Origin: Cristatella mucedo
Taxonomy: Eukaryota; Bryozoa; Phylactolaemata; Cristatellidae
Direction of reading: 5' to 3'
DNA: 37,500 nt
Assembly: GCA_009760855.2 (NCBI GenBank)
Contig: WPIO01000056.1
Coordinates: 425,001 to 462,500 of the forward strand
Positions 1 to 10,083 of the stretch are shown in pieces. Every line of letters starts with the position of its first letter. Within the stretch, counting starts at the first letter, position 1. Below the pieces are notes generated by a model, which searched no databases, was not told the DNA's origin, and saw nothing but the letters and a program-made list of their open reading frames with translations. Position numbers and translations under genes: made by a program.

Positions 1-624
1 GCATCGGATTGCCTGTGCGACTGAATGTCTGAACTGGTCGGACTTGAATACGAATGAAAATGAAGCTGTTGTAAGCAAATGAAGCCATTGCAAAACATGT
101 TTACGACTCATTAGCATGTTCCTCAACAAGGCGCAGCCCTGCGTCTAGATGTCGTAAGGTTCAATAAATTTGGATACGAGTCACATCCGATGCAGAGATC
201 GGTAAATTTACAATCTGCACGTACATTTACTTTCGGTTTACCTCCGAGATGGACATGGCTCGAATAGTCATTTTTGTAATGTATTTTGCAATTTCATTTT
301 ATGTGAAAATTATCAAAACGTACGATTGTATTTTTATCACGCTTCCTTTTTGAAAGCCGCCCTAAATAAAAATTAATTATTCTACAGCTTTCTTACAGGT
401 TTTCTGCACTTAGACCTTTGCCGAGACTATAAAGGTGATGCGAGGTCACTGTAGGTCAAGAACGACACTTGAAGCGAGCTCCAGAGTTCCGGTGCTTCGG
501 CATGTTGCTGGGAACGGCAGAAAAATGAAATTATTTTGACTGCGTCCTCCGTACATTCTATCGGGTCATTTCGCCAGCATTCTGTGGTACTCGTTGTTTG
601 GCGAATGCGTGAACTGACGCTGGA
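1..624. other. Left-edge non-coding DNA, no gene seen
   Basis: No convincing coding region. The part from about 330 to 600 is a diverged relative of 15695-15960: both carry a 'gccaccctaaataaaaa'-type stretch followed by a 'gccgagact' stretch and a 'tgcttcgg' motif in the same order. It is probably the distal end of the same duplicated segment as 625-1893 / 16592-17834. Confidence 0.5.
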
Positions 625-1893
625 AGACGATTAGCTGCACGTCGAATGCTAGCGCTTGCTTGGGTTTTCAGCGCTCACGCGATTGAGCGCACAGCGCTGA
701 ATAATTTCTCGAAGAGCTTGCCTTCCTGCAGTGCGGCCTCTATTTTCAACTCGGATTCGAGGCTGCCCTATACGCGTAACGTCACATCGATTCTCTTCCG
801 ACGCCGGCGCGCTCGAAGCGCGGCGTGGGAGTGCTGGTGCTGTGAGCTGTGAGCCTCATCAATCAATCCAAGCGGAGCTCCTGCAGACGCATCGAGTGAA
901 AAGTACGTCGCTCTGCGTCAAAACGAATCTAAAATGAGCTCAGTGCACTTGAGCGGAAGAACGATGAGCCATAACTTTCAAAGCGTCCATCTTAGTAAGC
1001 AGGTACCTGCCTTTGGGCAATTTCGAGCACAGACCGTGACAAAGGTGGCTAATCGCCTAAAAATAGCTCGTAGCGAAGCTCTTCAGCAAAGCGCATTTCC
1101 GCTACTGCGTGCTGCAGCAATAGCAGTCGATCGCCAAGGAGCAGGATGTGATGGCTAGCCCTGCGACCCATCCTTAAGTGCATTGGCATGCACTTGTGAC
1201 GTGACCCCGTACGCAGCCAGAGTCGTCGCCTGTAGTTACGCACTGAACGCAGTTAGATATGAGCGGAGCTCCGAAAAGCAAGCCGAGCAGACGCATCGAA
1301 TGAAAAGCAAGTGGCTGCGCGTTAAATCGAATATAAGCAGAGCTAAGCACGCGTGAGAGGAAGAATATAGACAGAGCTAAGCACGCGTGAGAGGAAGAAC
1401 GCGGAGAACGCTTGAAGAACAACAAGCTGTGCCTTTCGAAGCGTCCATCTATCTAATCAGGCGACCGCTCCACTGCGAGCTAGGGCGCGCGTACAATGAA
1501 ACGCGGACAGTGGCTCGCAGCTAAACGCTCGGCGGGTGAGCAGCAGATTGATGAAGTTTGCCGCATGCCTCAAAGCATCCGTCAGCTTGTGCTGCGGCCA
1601 ACAGCTGAGCTGAACGCAGCGTGGAATGCTCTGGGAACTTTCTTTTATAAGAAATGACTGCCATTTCAAAAGACGAAATACGTGCTAAGAAGGGCACTGC
1701 CATACTAGTTTTACAGCTGAAACACATAAAAACTATAACTCCCTCACTTGAAACGTCTCGAATGTGTGCCCAGATATTATGCCACCCAGAAAAAACCCAC
1801 TAGGCCTCATGCAAAAATTTGATGGCTCATATTTCGTTAGAGCCAATAGCTGCGTTCTGAAGATTTGCCTACAGTAGACATTTTTAGATTATC
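625..1893. repeat. Duplicated block F (partner of 16592-17834)
   Basis: About 1.27 kb that reappears at 16592-17834 in the same orientation. Long stretches are identical, for example around 934-1158 versus 16896-17120. The copies differ most around 760-795 and 1240-1400. The block is built from GH45 5'-flanking DNA (compare 8437-9065 and 31800-32475): it holds the 'aagcgtccatct' element twice (about 981 and 1440) and a start-codon relic at 1094-1096 on the minus strand. I see no intact protein gene; the short ORFs on both strands are fragmentary. Confidence 0.8.
1094..1245 (-). pseudogene. GH45 promoter/start-codon relic in block F
   Basis: On the minus strand the bases around 1096 read as a GH45 leader and start codon (GGAAATGCGCTT, i.e. 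MRF/A as in genes A and D) preceded by the family's CTGCAGCAATAGCAGTCGAT-type leader (seen here on the plus strand at about 1110) and by CACTTAAGG. After the fourth codon the sequence leaves the family. The reading frame closes after 15 codons (MRFAEELRYELFLGD) with no hydrophobic signal peptide and no GTAAGT donor. No exon 2-4 follows. I read it as a promoter plus start codon cut from its gene. Confidence 0.6.
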
Positions 1894-2366
1894 GAAAGAG
1901 GACGCATCGAGCGTACCCGGAGCGCTGCCTCACCAGCGCCCGAGCGCCGACGGCATTTCCATGAGGAGATCACTCTACATTTCGCCGCATCCTGAACGGG
2001 CGGCACCCTACGTAACGAACGACAGGCTCTCCGTTCTCTCTCTCTACCGGCAGGGGGCGCCGCTCTCGGCCGGTCGGCTTGTTGCTGTTGAAGCGTTTGT
2101 TGCTTGTAGCGGAGCGGAGCGCGAGCACTCTGTTCTGCTCCTGCTGCCAAAGCTCTATTGTACGACGATGCTCCATGGAGATGCGATGCCTCTGCGATGC
2201 CTCTGCGATGCCTCTGCGATGCCTCTGCGATGCCTCTGCCTCGCAGCTCGCGGCGCCGCTGCCACTCACGAGCTCTGTCCGCACCAAGTCGTGATGCCCG
2301 GAGTTCGCGGGCACCACGACTTGGTGACCATGATCGTGATCGTCTGTCCGGCCGGCAGCGCCACAT
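1894..2366 (-). pseudogene. Orphan GH45 exon 3 plus part of intron 3 (fragment E)
   Basis: On the minus strand 2366-2270 encodes the GH45 exon-3 motif GQTITIMV followed by CP...TWCGQS and a GTGAGT donor, as in gene D exon 3 (30173-30287). The length keeps the family phase, but the conserved TNVCP reads TKSWCP (a 3-nt insertion). The expected VPGQG segment and a good acceptor are missing upstream, where only an AAG next to repetitive DNA is found. The flank 1894-2269 resembles gene D intron 3 (compare 'cgcatcgagcg...agcgctgcctc' with the stretch near 29970-30015). Exon 4 is absent because block F begins at 1893; exons 1-2 are absent because a LINE begins near 2430. Not functional. Confidence 0.8.
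2183..2240. repeat. 11-bp minisatellite (gcgatgcctct)n
   Basis: Five head-to-tail copies of an 11-bp unit. It lies inside the remnant of GH45 intron 3 next to the orphan exon at 2270-2366. Because 11 is not a multiple of 3, the array stays open in several frames, which explains the repetitive ORFs seen here on both strands. Confidence 0.85.
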
Positions 2367-2429
2367 CTTAGCAGCCACAGCCGTAGCCGCAGCCCGAAAC
2401 CACAGCCCGAAACCACAGCCTGAAACTCA

Positions 2430-3112
2430 GCCATGCATTTGTGACATTCCGTCTTGACTTCTGTAACTCACTGCTTACTGGCCTACCGGCATGTGCAATC
2501 AGGCGATTACCGATGATGCAAAACACCGCAGCTATGCTTGTCTGTCGTGAGCGTCGCAGTTGCCACATCACACCACTTCTCGCCGACCTGCACTGGCTCC
2601 CTGTCAAGCAACGGATCGACTTCAAGGTCACTCCATTCTTTGGCTCCAGCCTATCTCTCAGATCTACTCCCCCACCAGGTCAAGCATCGTACCACCCGCT
2701 TTTCGGAATCCAACAGTTTACCAATACCTCGTACAAACCTCAAATCCTTTAGAGACCGGGCATTTAGTTCGAATGCTCCCACAGCCTCGAACTTCCTCCC
2801 GACTTGCGTCACAACATCCCCTGACTTGACCACATTTAAAAAGAGAACATACAAACACCTATTTAGGACAGCATTTAGTGGGTCTCTGTGTTTTGTCCTT
2901 GATGTGCTTATGAGTGCTGACACTGTGCATGCTGCCACTAACCACACTTGCATGCTGACCCTGTGCATGTCAATCCTAACCATGTTATTCATGTTGTTTA
3001 TCAAGCATGATATTACTCACCACTCAATCGCGTTTCCCTTTGCAGCAAATGTAAAGTGCCTAGAAAGAGATTGAGTTCTCTGAGGGCGCTTTATCAAGTG
3101 CATTATTTTTAT
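2430..3112 (+). mobile_element. 5'-truncated LINE-1 (L2/CR1-like), RT C-terminal and 3' tail
   Basis: Non-LTR retrotransposon fragment. In the plus frames it reads LDFCNSLLTGLP, HITPLLADLHWLPVKQRIDFKV, then after a frameshift/deletion LAPAYLSDLLPHQ, RDRAFSSNAP and TTFKKRTYKHLFRTAF. This is the usual order at the C-terminus of L2/CR1-type reverse transcriptases. The 3' end is a conserved tail, 'gcctagaaagagattgagtt...gagggcgctttatcaagtgcatta', ending in a short T/A run. Frameshifts and loss of the 5' part make it inactive. The same tail recurs at 9890, 10015, 14500, 22635, 24090, 28455, 29290 and 33610. Confidence 0.85.
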
Positions 3113-3360
3113 TATTGTTAGAGTGACTTATGGCCAAGCAGAGATTATGACACTGCCTTATTTTATGGGCTGTTGCGATTAACGGCAGTAATTTGTGAGT
3201 AACTGGAACCGCAGGCCCACGAGTAAGGTCGAGGACGCTGGGTAGGATTGTGGTGTACTGGCCAGCTGCGGCGCCGTGCGAATAAACGCCTTTGAGGCAG
3301 CTTCGGTGTCCTGCACGGTGCTGCGTACCTGCCATTCGGAGAATGTCAAACTACAACACT
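3113..3360. other. Unassigned DNA
   Basis: Nothing recognisable between the LINE-1 tail and repeat X. No ORF of interest. Confidence 0.5.
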
Positions 3361-3530
3361 GAGTTTGCTATCGGTTGTCTCATCGGTGAGTAGATCGGGA
3401 CGGAGTGTCAATGTCTACGGCACGACGAGACCAGCGCTCCGCCGCCGCCGTCTTGGCTGAGCAGCCGCTGTGATGGCACTTGGTTACAAGCGGTGACACC
3501 CGATCTTTTTGGAGCACATACCCGCGACAG
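3361..3530 (+). repeat. Repeat X, copy 1 (partial)
   Basis: Matches the end of repeat X at 10440-10618: same order of 'atcggt..tctcatc', 'gtagatcgggacggagt', 'ccttggctgag', 'gatggcacttgg', 'gcgacacccgatct' and 'gcgacagctaagc'. X always lies between the GH45 upstream block and the copia relic, so it is part of the duplicated unit. Its nature is unknown. Confidence 0.65.
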
Positions 3531-3540
3531 CTAAGCTTCT

Positions 3541-4430
3541 TATATTGCCGAGTAGCACAAGAGTTGCTTTAGGATATGCGGAGCACGTTTTTTCTAAATG
3601 CCTCCTCACTACCTGTCTTAATAATCGCAATCTGCTAATCGTGCCATCAATTTATAGTACTCTACTGTATTTTTGGCGCCACAGTTTTGCGTATTTTGTC
3701 GGCAGGTTTATTTGTCAGGCCTGCCATTCCTATTCTAGATGGTCGCAGTCATAGTCGTATGGCTAACCCACTCTTCCACGACTGGGTGCTGACAGATGGG
3801 ACTTACATCTTTGCGTAAATTTGAGAATCCTCACTCGTTATAAGCTTTCAAGATTGCGATTTTGCTCACCACTGTTTGTCGGCCTCAGTCCTCACTAGAC
3901 TCGTTTGGTTTGAGAAGCTGGGCACAATGAACCGGATGATATACAAGGTGGATATCAAGATAGCTTTAATCGATTGTAGTTGAAGAAGCGAAACAATCTC
4001 TAAGATTTTGAAGTCACACAACCGAAGCTCAACTGGTCTGACCTCTCAAGATGCTTCTGTGTGGCCCAAATCAAGCTTCGCGTGCAGGTAACGAGAAGCT
4101 TGGTGAAACAGTGAAGAAATATGGGTTTTCTATCGCTGCAAGATTAGTGCAGTAGCTATCGACGAGATGAAGGCATGCTGTCACTGCTATTGCAGTTTGC
4201 CTTGATGAATTGACTCGGTATATTGCGATGAAATAAAGTTTGTCTCTAACAAGAGAGAAGAGCTCTCTGCAGCGATCGCTAAGCAAGATCTCCGAGGCGC
4301 TCATTGAATCCTCGGTAACCGTTGAAATGAGCGAGAAGCGAGACGTGCGATCGATCGCCATCATCAGAAGGACGCGCTAAACCCTCGAAATTCTAATAAA
4401 TTATGTCTTGGGTGCACGTAAGCCAATGTT
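3541..4430. repeat. Near-identical duplication (partner 10619-11507)
   Basis: About 890 bp inside copia relic 1 that matches relic 2 almost base for base. The first roughly 500 bp show almost no differences, and I count about a dozen substitutions plus a 2-bp indel over the rest. Identity falls sharply outside these limits. Confidence 0.9.
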
Positions 4431-4618
4431 TCCTTCTGCTTACGTCAGTGAAAAATATGAGGCAGTAATGAAGACGGATGATGACGGTTAAGAATAGTTG
4501 CAATAGTTTATAATCCCAGTGAACTTGGAACCTTGGGAAGTGTGCCATGTACCATGCACAGTGTACCTAAGGTTAGCTACGCCTATGTATTGCAGCAACT
4601 TTCGAGCTAGCTCGTGAT

Positions 4619-4735
4619 TATAGATTATGCCCATTATAGATATAGCTAGTGCCTATAGATTATGCCTATTATAGATATAGCTAGTGCCTATAGATTATGC
4701 TTATTATAGATATAGCTAGTGCCTATACATTATGC
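4619..4735. repeat. 35-bp AT-rich tandem repeat, about 3.3 copies
   Basis: Unit of the form 'tatagattatgcc' + 'attatagatatagctagtgcc', repeated with single-base changes. It lies within copia relic 1 and is absent from relic 2, so it expanded after the two were separated or was lost from relic 2. Confidence 0.85.
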
Positions 4736-5185
4736 TCACTCACGCTCGCAGCTCTGAACTGCTGCAAAGCGGATCCAATTATATGTACATGGAACTGATA
4801 ACTGGCGGCTGACTCGCTATGAGATCCCATTTTCTCTGTGCCTAATTTCATGGAGGCTATTTCGATGCTTCCCGGACTGCTTAGATGCATCATTAGCGGA
4901 GTTATCTTCTCACCTTTTAAAGGCTGTATTGCGTTGTATTCTGACAGAATTTTGCATTTTATATCACCAAAAGAGGCAGAGAAGTTAGCACTATATTAAT
5001 CTGTGCTTGGTGCTCTCTCAAATAACGCAACTTCCGTTAAACTTAGGAGCTAGATCGATAGCAGCGTGAGCACGGAATTTGACCGGACGATAGCTGTGGG
5101 GTCCGTCGAAGCTAACGCATTCAGATTTGTCGGCGCCCTGTGCAGCTTTGTGACGTCAAGGGAAGCGTAGCTTGCGAGAAAGAGA

Positions 5186-5191
5186 TTTATT
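5186..5191 (-). promoter_or_regulatory. Poly(A) signal AATAAA of gene A
   Basis: AATAAA on the minus strand, 139 nt downstream of the gene A stop. It is in the same conserved 3' flank and nearly the same distance as in B (12176-12181), C (18733-18738) and D (29462-29467). Confidence 0.7.
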
Positions 5192-5329
5192 TCAGAGAAA
5201 ATTATCAGTCTGTCTCGTGCCGGCACACGTCGCCAAAGTCAAACATGGAAACGCGCTGGAGATCTGGCGAGAAAGAGAAGCCACGGGAACCGGAAGCGTG
5301 GCGCTCGAAATGCCGACGCACTTCGTCAA

Positions 5330-8300
5330 CTATTTGCCGGCCTTATAGCAACGGCAGGTCTTAAAATCGCTGTCGCTGGGCGAGCCTCCGGAGCCGCATG
5401 AAACCTGCTCGTAAGTGACTTCAGGATTATCCCAACCGAGTTTCTTTACCAGTCCGCCGTCGAGACACAGGTCAAAGTGAGTCAGATAGCCGAACTTATT
5501 GCCGCCCTTCCTGTAAGCGTTGCCGCAACGGCGCGTTATTTCTTGCCAGTCGGTCGCTTGAGATAAAGCCACATCGTTTGCGCCGCCGCTGTTTTTTCGA
5601 GAAATGGCGCCGTTATAGCGATGGTCGCTTTCTTGCAAACAAGTTCGGGTTCGACCGGAAATGGCCATCGTCGGAGGGACATGGCCACCGACACCGGTCT
5701 GCGGATGGTGCTCACAACTTAGTTCGCCATATCGACAAATCGACCTCGAAGACGAACGTCTCAGTTAAGTCTTTACTTGGTTTGCACCGTGCAGCTCGTA
5801 TGTATCGCCTTCAGCCAGCCTGGCAAGCGTCTGACACTCAGCCAAGAGTGGTGACGCATCGGCTCAGGCAGTGGCGAGCTCAAATTTCTCGCCCGAAAGA
5901 CGTCCGAGCAAGGATCCGAGCGTTGATCTCGTTTTAACCGCTCGGAGCCCGGACGGGCGGCCATCTTCTCCGGGCTCCGAGCGGCATTCGCTTTCGCACG
6001 CGCCAGCACCCGAGCCACGAGCCTTCGCTTTTGCATTTTTTGAGATCGTTACTCTTCGCCACTCGCGTCTCTCGCTCGCCCCAAGGCTTTCCTTTCTCCC
6101 TACACAGCTCACCAGGGGGCGCTGCATAGCGCCGCTCTCGAAGAGCCGGCTCCTTCCTTGTGGTTCGCAGGGCTCAGCTGTCCACTCTGCTCTGCCTCTG
6201 ACGCGAAAATTACCGCTCGCTGTTCTGTCGGCATGTGCATGAGCCCGAGGCGCCGCCGCCGCAGCTTACGCGCCTTGTCCACACCACCATTCGTTGCCCT
6301 TTTCGGGAGGTGCTCACTTATGTCCGTGCCGCTCACGTCTCGCTCGCGAAGGCGGTCAGCTGTCACTCTGCTGCTGCCAGGGGCGTTAATAGTACCGCTG
6401 CTCTCGAACAGCCGACCCTTCGCGAATGGTGTGCTGGGCCCGCGTACCCGGGTACGTAGCAGACGCAAATCACAGCTCACCGGTCTGCGTGCACACGCCC
6501 GACCGGCGACGGCTCCGCTACTTACAGGCTTTGTCCGCACCACTGTTCGTTGCCCTTTATCGGGCACACGTTCGTGACCATTATCGTGATCGTCTGTCCT
6601 GCGGGCGGCGCGACTCCCTGACCTGGCGCAACGCCGCCTGAAATAGGACGTCGACAGGAAATGACGCAGGGGCTACGGTCGTGCCGAGGGCGAACGCCAT
6701 CGGCTAGCACTGGCAGCGGTGCCACGATGACCAGCCCCCATTTGCCAAGAGAGCTGCCCCTAACTGCCGCTAGTCGCATGTAGACCATCGTGCCGTAAGG
6801 TCCGGCAGCCTACACACACTCGGTGACGCAATTAGTACGTTCGTTTCCTCTCCGGTCGTTCGAGAGTCATGCGAAAGAAAAGGTATAATGTTAATCTCTC
6901 GCCTTGTTGTTTTCACAGCTACATGCCTGCGTGTGCGTAATTGACAAGTATCGTTGTCAGCAACTGGAGTAAGAATGAGAGAAAGAAAGAGAAAAGAGTG
7001 AGAGAGATATAAAAAGGGAGAGAGAGAGAGAGAGCAAGAGAGGGAGAGAGAGAGAGCGAGAAAAACCCACCAAGAAGAAGAAAGTGATAGTGGAAGGACT
7101 TTGATGTCGTCGTGTGCATCATTTGCAACTGTTCGCATGCTACCGATGGAAAGCAACACAAATGCTGCAGTGTCAGTTCCCTGTTAGGCGCGCCTGTTTA
7201 GGCGCCTCGCCAAGCGGGTCTGCCGGGGAGAGCGAGGCAGCAGCACAGGAACGTCCGTTAGAGGGCGCTCAGTTTGCACCCATTCAGGCAGCACTCATCT
7301 CGAACCGATTGACTGCGTTACCGCTGCACTATCACAGGGACCAGACGTTCGGCAGCTGCTCCGCGCCGCCGCTCGCCTACCGCGAGGCGAAGCTGAATGG
7401 TGTGTGCAGCCGCAGCACCGGAAGCAGTGTCCGACGAACTGACGGACTTACCCGTGGTCGTCAGCTTGTAGCAGCGGCCGCACGCACTGCCGCACCACCA
7501 GTTTCCCAACTTGGCGTTACCGTTGAAAAAGGCCTCGTTGGCGGCGGCCGTGTAGTGAGTGTTGGTCCAAGGGAACGAGCTGGAAGTGTTGTAGCAGCCG
7601 CAAGCGCCGCCGCAGCCTCCACTGTAGCGCGTGGTCGAAGCGCAGCTTTTTCCCTTGAAGGAGCCGTTTTTGCACAAGATCGTCGCAAAGGCGGCTCCTG
7701 GGCGTGCGACAACAATGGCGGAGTGTGCTTGCCACAAGGAATGGCCTCTTCAAAACGCAGCTCTGCCTCGCTTTCGCACGTGCGGGGGGGGGGGCGCCTG
7801 CCCCTATTAGTCGGACTGACGAGGTGAGACGCTTGTGAGCGGCGGGTCAGAGTGCAGCGCTCGACGCGCTACAGGCGGCGACTGAAGCGCGGCTGGAATC
7901 GGCCGTCGGCTGCTCGATTCGTCCGAGCTCCGTGGGACCCGGATGTTGAGCTCCTCTTGTTGGTAATACCCAGCCCCGACTTCATTTACTACTTTCGCGA
8001 GAAACTCGTGCCGAGGCGCTACGATTCGTCAGTCGCGGTAACTGAGCTCTCGGCTACAGAGACTCGATCTCGAGCGCTGATGCGAGCCAGGAGAGTTCAA
8101 TGTTTATCGCGAAAGAGCGCAGGGCCAGCCTGAGCCAGATTTTTCTACGTTTCGTAAGTCCGGCTTATTAGCTTTGCTCGGCTGCTTATAATTGAACTTT
8201 CTCTGACCACCACACCCTCGAAATCGTTAGCGCCTCATTACGTAGACGACGTAGCTGGGGATGCGGGCAGCCCGATTCGGGTCATCCTTCCTTTGACGAA

Positions 8301-8436
8301 TGCATTGTCGAAACGCGTCTCGGCTGCTTATGCATCACTATGAGGCAGCCGAAAGCGAAATCTCCCGCTCGGTCAAAGGTTCACTTTACTTACTGACCAT
8401 CACCAGCAGAAAGAGAAGCGACGCGGCGAAGCGCAT
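5330..8436 (-). CDS. GH45 endoglucanase, gene A (four exons)
   Basis: Secreted endo-beta-1,4-glucanase, expected to cut internal bonds of cellulose in the gut lumen. Exons on the minus strand: 8436-8394 (signal peptide MRFAASLLFLLVMV), 7697-7452, 6637-6526 and 5510-5330; spliced 582 nt, 193 aa. Donors GTAAGT, GTAAGT, GTAAGT; acceptors CCCAG, TTTCAG, TTACAG; phases 1, 1, 2 join without a shift. Exon 2 reads CASTTRYSGG, GGACGC, YTAAANEAFFNG, WCGSACGRCYKLTTTG; exon 3 VAPGQG and TITIMVTNVCP, EQWCGQS; exon 4 KFGYLTHFDLC, LGWDNPEVTYE and CRCYKAGK. The order and 14 cysteines match mollusc GH45; HFDL holds the general-acid Asp. Odd points: Gly replaces the usual second catalytic Asp after STTRY, and the exon 1/2 junction codes Arg inside the signal peptide (Gly in C and D). 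It is first in a tandem array, followed by a copia relic. Upstream E-boxes are conserved. Confidence 0.9.
7013..7062 (+). repeat. (GA)n microsatellite in gene A intron 2
   Basis: Imperfect GA run inside intron 2 of gene A. Gene C intron 2 has the same run at 20247-20285 and gene D a CT-type run at 30465-30546, so the microsatellite was present in the ancestral intron and has changed length. Confidence 0.85.
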
Positions 8437-9065
8437 TTCCGCCTGAGTGCTGCAGCAATAGCAGTCGATCGCTATGGAGCAGGATCCTATGGTTACCCTC
8501 GCGGCGCTGCCTTAAGTACTGCCGCTAGCGCTTGTCACGTAACCGTCACGTGGCAGCACGGTCTCGTGTGCTCACGTGCAACGAGGGCAATGTCTGCCCT
8601 AAGAGGGGGCTCGCACATGCAAGCCGAGCTCTGCAGACCCGTCGAATAAAAAGTACGCGGCTGTGCGTCAAAGTGGAATTTGAAAGAGCCAAGCACGCGT
8701 GAGAGGTAGAACGCTGAGAAGAGAGATCAATAAGCTGCGCCTTTCAAACCGTCCATCTGCCGAAGCAGGCACCTGCTGCAGAGTGAGTTCAAGCACGGAC
8801 AATGGACGTTGGCGGCTAAATGGACAAATCGCAGCCAAACACTGGGCTGGCGAGCGGCATATCGGTGCAATTTGCCGCATACATTGACGCGTCCGTCAGA
8901 GTGAGCTTCAGCCAGCCTTTGAGCTGCTCATAGCGCGAAATGCACTTTCAACGTAGTGTAAAAGGTTCGTCTGCCATTTCGGAAGTCTGAATACGTGCTC
9001 AGATAATGGATTGCCATACTAGTTTATTTAGCTGATATATAAAAGAAATTACTTCTCGTTCAGAA
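8437..9065 (-). repeat. GH45 upstream block of gene A
   Basis: 5' flank shared with C (21661-22260), D (31800-32475), the ghost locus (26225-26930) and blocks F/G. Landmarks: 'ctgcagcaatagcagtcgat', 'ttaagtactgccgct', 'aagcacgcgtgagag', 'c(a/g)aa(g/c)cgtccatctgccgaa', and distally 'actagtttatttagctgat'. It shows that the duplicated unit carried its own regulatory DNA. Confidence 0.75.
8506..8580 (-). promoter_or_regulatory. Conserved upstream module of gene A: E-boxes, TTACGTGAC, TACTTAAGG
   Basis: On the minus strand, from distal to proximal: CACGTGA (about 8573), GCTGCCACGTGA (E-box at 8547-8552), GTTACGTGAC, GGCAGTACTTAAGGCAG (8509-8520). The same elements in the same order lie upstream of genes C and D. 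ACTTAAGG, about 75-85 bp before the ATG, could serve as a weak TATA-like element; that is inference. Confidence 0.55.
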
Positions 9066-9112
9066 GAAACGGATTGAACGTAATTGTGTTTTGTCGCTCA
9101 CTTTTAGGTCCC

Positions 9113-9960
9113 TTCATTCTTTGGCTCCAGCCTATCTCTCAGATCAACTCCCCCACCAGGCCAAGCATCGTACCACCCGCTTTCGGAATCCAACAGTCTA
9201 CAAATACCTCGTACAAACCTTTTGGGGACACCGTGCATTTAGTTCGTATGCTCCCAAAGCCTGAAAATCCCTCCCGACTTGCGTCAGCTGTCTCATTTCT
9301 CCGCTTAAAGACAGTTGGCGACAGAAGCTTTAGCTCTGCAGGTCCTAGACTGTGGAACTCGCTTCCACAATTCTTACGCAAGGACAACTACTCTCATACT
9401 GCCGACTATGGCACATCCGGTTCAGCGGTCCTGAGCGGCTACTTCTATGCTACTCACTACCTCAACTGCTCTCCTGACTCTGCTATGCTTCCCACTTTCT
9501 CTTTGTTGCGTGAGACGAAGTCTGTTGGCTACCGAATGCTTACCGAAGGGCGCTTAGGCTGTGAGTGAGCTATACAAAACTCTCCTGCGTAACACCCACA
9601 TGGTCTGTATAATTTTGTGGAGTTACAGACGGAGATACATTTGTCAGAACATCCCCTGACTTGACCACATTTAAAAAGAACTTAAAAACGCACCTATTTA
9701 GGACAGCATTCAGTGGGTCTCTGTGATTCGTCCTTCATGTGCTTATGTGTGCTGACACTGTGCATGCTGCCACTAACCACATTTTCATGCTGACCCTTTG
9801 CATGTCACCCCTAACCATGTTATTCATTTTGTTTGTTTATCAAGCATGATTTTACTCACCATTCAATTGCATTTCCCTTTGCAGCCAACGTAAAGCGCCT
9901 AGAGAGAGATTGAGTTCTCTGAGGGCGCTTTATCAAGTGCATTATTATTTTTATTAATAT
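9113..9960 (+). mobile_element. LINE-1 fragment split by a LINE-2 insertion
   Basis: Begins at 'cattctttggctccagcctatctctcag' (LAPAYLSDLLP region), the same point as the fragment at 23709. It runs to 9287, is interrupted by LINE-2 (9288-9642), and resumes at 9648 with 'aacatcccctgacttgaccacatttaaaaag' down to the tail 'gcgcctagagagagattgagttctctgagggcgc' and a T/A run. Uninterrupted versions at 2805 and 23880 show the join 'gcgtca(g/c)aa(c/t)atcccc', which fixes the insertion point. Confidence 0.85.
9288..9642 (+). mobile_element. Nested LINE-2 3' fragment with GTCAG target duplication
   Basis: Second LINE family. It reads GDRSFSSAGPRLWNSLPQFLRK (typical end of L2/CR1 pol) and then a long 3' region ending 'gttacagacggagatacattt'. 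It is flanked by GTCAG at 9283-9287 and 9643-9647, and the empty site is seen in the other LINE-1 copies. Relatives: 23105-23445 (+) and 12853-14290 (-). Confidence 0.85.
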
Positions 9961-10083
9961 TCATCAAGCTTGATAGCACTCACAATTCAATTGTTTTCTT
10001 TGTAGCAAACGTTAAGCGCCTAGAAAGAGATTGAGTTTTCTGAGAGTGCCTTATCGATTGCATTGTTATTATTATTATTATTA
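9961..10083 (+). mobile_element. Second LINE-1 3' tail in tandem
   Basis: Repeats the last part of the preceding element ('catcaagcttgat...actcac..ttcaattg', 'gcgcctagaaagagattgagttttctgag') and ends in (ATT)n. A severely 5'-truncated LINE-1 insertion next to, or in the tail of, another one. Confidence 0.8.

Larger units (their letters stand above)
3531..5120 (+). mobile_element. Ty1/copia-like retrotransposon relic 1
   Basis: Degenerate pol remnant. At 3885-3980 the plus strand still reads ASVLTRL...MIYKVDIKIAL, which matches the copia RT start (consensus 'F-A-P-V ... H-Q-M-D-V-K-T-A-F-L-N-G') best seen in relic 4. From about 4735 to 5000 it aligns with the RNase H part of relics 2 and 4 ('gctcgcagctctgaactg', 'atgtacatggaact'). 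Many stops; no LTRs or TSDs recognised. It sits directly 3' of gene A, as the equivalent relics do for B, C and the ghost locus. Confidence 0.7.

Noticed and set aside
934-1158. 74-codon plus ORF repeated at 16896-17120
   Set aside because: Conserved only because the whole block is duplicated; it is antisense to GH45-type upstream DNA and has no protein resemblance.
5511-5668. Upstream extension of exon 4 in gene A (reading ...TDWQEITRRCGNAYR)
   Set aside because: It lies before the shared (T/C)(T/G)(A/C)CAG acceptor. No acceptor further upstream gives the phase needed by exon 3 in the other copies, and C has a stop there.
7318-7451. Open continuation of GH45 exon 2 past LTTTG (KSVSSSDTASGAAAAH...) in A, C and D
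   Set aside because: The frame stays open by chance. A GTAAGT donor follows LTTTG in all three copies, and joining there to the TTTCAG/CTGCAG/CCACAG acceptors restores the family's LTTTGG(V/F)xPxxG segment.
7114-7827. 237-codon plus-strand ORF
   Set aside because: Antisense shadow of gene A exon 2 and its introns; GC-rich coding on the other strand keeps it open.
9139-9387. 82-codon minus ORF
   Set aside because: Antisense of LINE-1/LINE-2 coding remnants.
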